Shown here piece by piece: positions 4,312 to 5,925 of a stretch of 5,925 nucleotides of DNA. The notes below the pieces were generated by a model that saw only the letters and a program-made list of their open reading frames with translations, did not search any database and had not been told where the DNA came from. The DNA comes from Porticoccaceae bacterium (GTDB taxonomy: Bacteria > Pseudomonadota > Gammaproteobacteria > Pseudomonadales > Porticoccaceae). Position numbers and translations under genes: made by a program. Position 1 is the first letter of the stretch. Each line of letters starts with the position of its first letter. The DNA lies in the NCBI GenBank assembly GCA_023255165.1, contig JALRJD010000014.1:1-5925 (forward strand), read 5' to 3'.

Positions 4312-5925
4312 CTAGAAATTGACTTCCATAGAGAGATAAACCGCGCGCCCGGTGGCGGGAATTCTTTCGCCCGGCGCAATGTCACTGCCCGCGATACGGT
4401 TAATGCCGTTAAGATGGTTGGCATAGAGTCGGTCAAACAGGTTTTTTATCCCTGCACGCAACTGGAGACGTTGGTTGAGCGACCAGTCGACGCCGAGATT
4501 AACAATCGCGAAACCGGCTGATTCAACTTCATTGTTGTAGCGAGCGACATGCTTTTGTCTGGCGTAGACGATCGACTCAAGGGTCAGTTGCAGCGGCGAC
4601 TGTTCGGCTTGATAGCGCAGGCTGAAACGGGCATTGGCCGGTGCCAGGCGATAGAGATTGTCGGCAATATCAGTGCGCTTGCCGCGAACATAACTGACCA
4701 CACCGTCCGCCGACCAGTGCTGATTGATGCTGTAGCTCCAGTTGCCATCGATGCCATAAATACGCGCATCGGTATTGCTATAAACCAGCGCCGGCGCACC
4801 GCTCATCATGATGCTCAGCATATTAGCTGTATTGTTGCCAGCATTCGTTACACCCTGAATATAGTGATGGATATCGCGATAAAAAATCTGCGGGTAAACA
4901 GCCAAACGGTCACCGTTTTTACTGAGCCCAAGGGTTAGTTCGCGAGAGCTTTCGGGCTTAAGCGACAGGTTGCCAATATAGTTGCGGCCATCGGCAAGAC
5001 CGCCGGTCGCCGATAGCGGCAGCCAGAGAAACGATTCCTGATAGGAGGGCGCCCGCTGTTTGATGCCCAGATCAATGGTCAGCGAGATATCCGCGGTCAC
5101 TGCACGATTCAGCTTAAGCACCAGATCGGTGGTGTTGTGGTTGAGAGTGCGGTTGGCCTGATTAAACTGCGTGGCCAGCATATTGGCGGCGCTGGCCATC
5201 ATCGCGGGCATGCCGGATGCGGCCACCGGATTGCTGTGCAGTTCGATGCGATTTTGCCTGATGCCGAACTGGTAGCCCCAGTTGTCAATATCGCCATTAA
5301 ACTCGGCAAACAGCCCGAAGCTGTCGCGGCTGCTGTGATTAAAATTGACCAGTTCAAAGAGCGTATTTTCGGGGTTGCTGATCAGTGAATGGTGGTTGAC
5401 CAGATTGCCATCGGTGCCCAGTTTTAGCTCGACTGTATTTGTCTGAGCAAAAGAGAATGGCAGCTCTATATTCACTGCCCAGGAAAGATTCTCCGCCGTG
5501 GCGGTATTGCGGCGATAGGCCATGGTTGACGCCGGTGTCTGGCGCAGGCTGAAGTTGTCCATACCATGGGCGACATCGGCCCAGGAGATTGCCATATTAA
5601 AACGTCGGTTGCCGCTGTTATTGGTCAGTGTGAGTCCGGCGAGATCGGTCTCGACGTAGACTATATCCATCGCCAGTGCGGGGGTGCCGGTGTCGGCAAT
5701 ATTCTGTCGGCCCAGGTAAAACGTTAACTCGGTGGCAGCGGATTGCCAGCCATAGGCAAGGTCAAATCGGTCGCGCTGATATTGGCTGCCAGTGACGGTT
5801 TTATTGTCACCACCGTCAAAATTGTCGCCCTCATTGTGCGAGGCCAGCAGTGAAAATTTCCGCTCCATATTGGCGGTCACCAGTTGCAGGTCGGCGTTGG
5901 CCTGCTCGCCATTATCGGTTAATTG
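4312..5925 (-). CDS. TonB-dependent outer-membrane receptor, OprC-like, probable copper uptake (5' partial)
   Basis: The frame is open to the right edge, giving 537 visible residues. The signal peptide, TonB box and plug domain lie outside the window. What remains is the beta-barrel: alternating aromatic and polar strands, the late motifs YGIDGNWSYSINQHWSADG and GIKNLFDRLYANHL, and a C-terminal Phe in MEVNF, the usual outer-membrane assembly signal. The segments HGMDNFSLR, APSYQESFLWLPLSATGGL and VVSYVRGKRTDIADNLYRLAP resemble TonB-dependent copper receptors such as OprC. Its barrel copper ligands are an HxM pair, and here HGM is encoded at 5568-5560. Met-rich stretches (codons at 5211-5179 and 4821-4804) would suit soft-metal binding. 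It uses TonB and proton-motive force to import its ligand into the periplasm. The regB gene starts 12 bases after its stop, so they are probably co-transcribed. Receptor identity is firm; copper as the ligand is inferred. Confidence 0.9.
   Translation of the reverse strand, partial: QLTDNGEQANADLQLVTANMERKFSLLASHNEGDNFDGGDNKTVTGSQYQRDRFDLAYGWQSAATELTFYLGRQNIADTGTPALAMDIVYVETDLAGLTLTNNSGNRRFNMAISWADVAHGMDNFSLRQTPASTMAYRRNTATAENLSWAVNIELPFSFAQTNTVELKLGTDGNLVNHHSLISNPENTLFELVNFNHSSRDSFGLFAEFNGDIDNWGYQFGIRQNRIELHSNPVAASGMPAMMASAANMLATQFNQANRTLNHNTTDLVLKLNRAVTADISLTIDLGIKQRAPSYQESFLWLPLSATGGLADGRNYIGNLSLKPESSRELTLGLSKNGDRLAVYPQIFYRDIHHYIQGVTNAGNNTANMLSIMMSGAPALVYSNTDARIYGIDGNWSYSINQHWSADGVVSYVRGKRTDIADNLYRLAPANARFSLRYQAEQSPLQLTLESIVYARQKHVARYNNEVESAGFAIVNLGVDWSLNQRLQLRAGIKNLFDRLYANHLNGINRIAGSDIAPGERIPATGRAVYLSMEVNF

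Noticed and set aside
4051..4938. Plus-strand open frames opposite the kinase start and the receptor
   Set aside because: They lie opposite conserved coding sequence and show no family resemblance.

Overview
The window looks like chromosomal DNA of a free-living, aerobically respiring gammaproteobacterium. The protein families (RimI, YbbJ/QmcA, OprC-like receptor, RegB/RegA) and the mid-range base composition suggest a marine-type lineage, but this is inference and no taxonomic marker is present. It holds two convergent gene clusters that meet at a rho-independent terminator near 2454-2484. I see no RNA genes, insertion sequences, prophage genes or CRISPR array, and no gene-free stretch longer than about 70 bases.

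Plus strand, 1-2396: the 3' part of rimI (ribosomal-protein S18 alanine N-acetyltransferase, start outside the window), a short NfeD-family membrane protein (ybbJ-like), a stomatin/SPFH protein (qmcA-like), and a small glycine-zipper lipoprotein. Gaps are 23, 28 and 57 bases, each gene after rimI has its own Shine-Dalgarno sequence, and I saw no internal promoter or terminator, so this reads as one operon. The NfeD and SPFH pair is a classic membrane-microdomain module. The lipoprotein probably belongs to the envelope.

Minus strand, 5925-2462: a TonB-dependent outer-membrane receptor (plug domain outside the window; the barrel resembles OprC-type copper receptors), then a RegB/PrrB/ActS-type redox-sensing histidine kinase 12 bases downstream, then a RegA/PrrA/ActR-type response regulator whose TTG start overlaps the kinase stop. 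The kinase keeps the quinone-binding GGxxNPF motif, the phosphorylated His, and a Cys at the place of the redox-active Cys of RegB. The arrangement suggests that outer-membrane copper uptake is co-expressed with the redox system that typically controls terminal oxidases, which need copper.

The most unusual features are two short tandem-repeat blocks. One, with 24-base units, lies in frame inside rimI and adds an eight-residue repeat to the enzyme. The other, with 18-base units, starts in the last codons of the lipoprotein gene and repeats its stop codon in frame up to the terminator. No clearly new defence or mobile system is visible.
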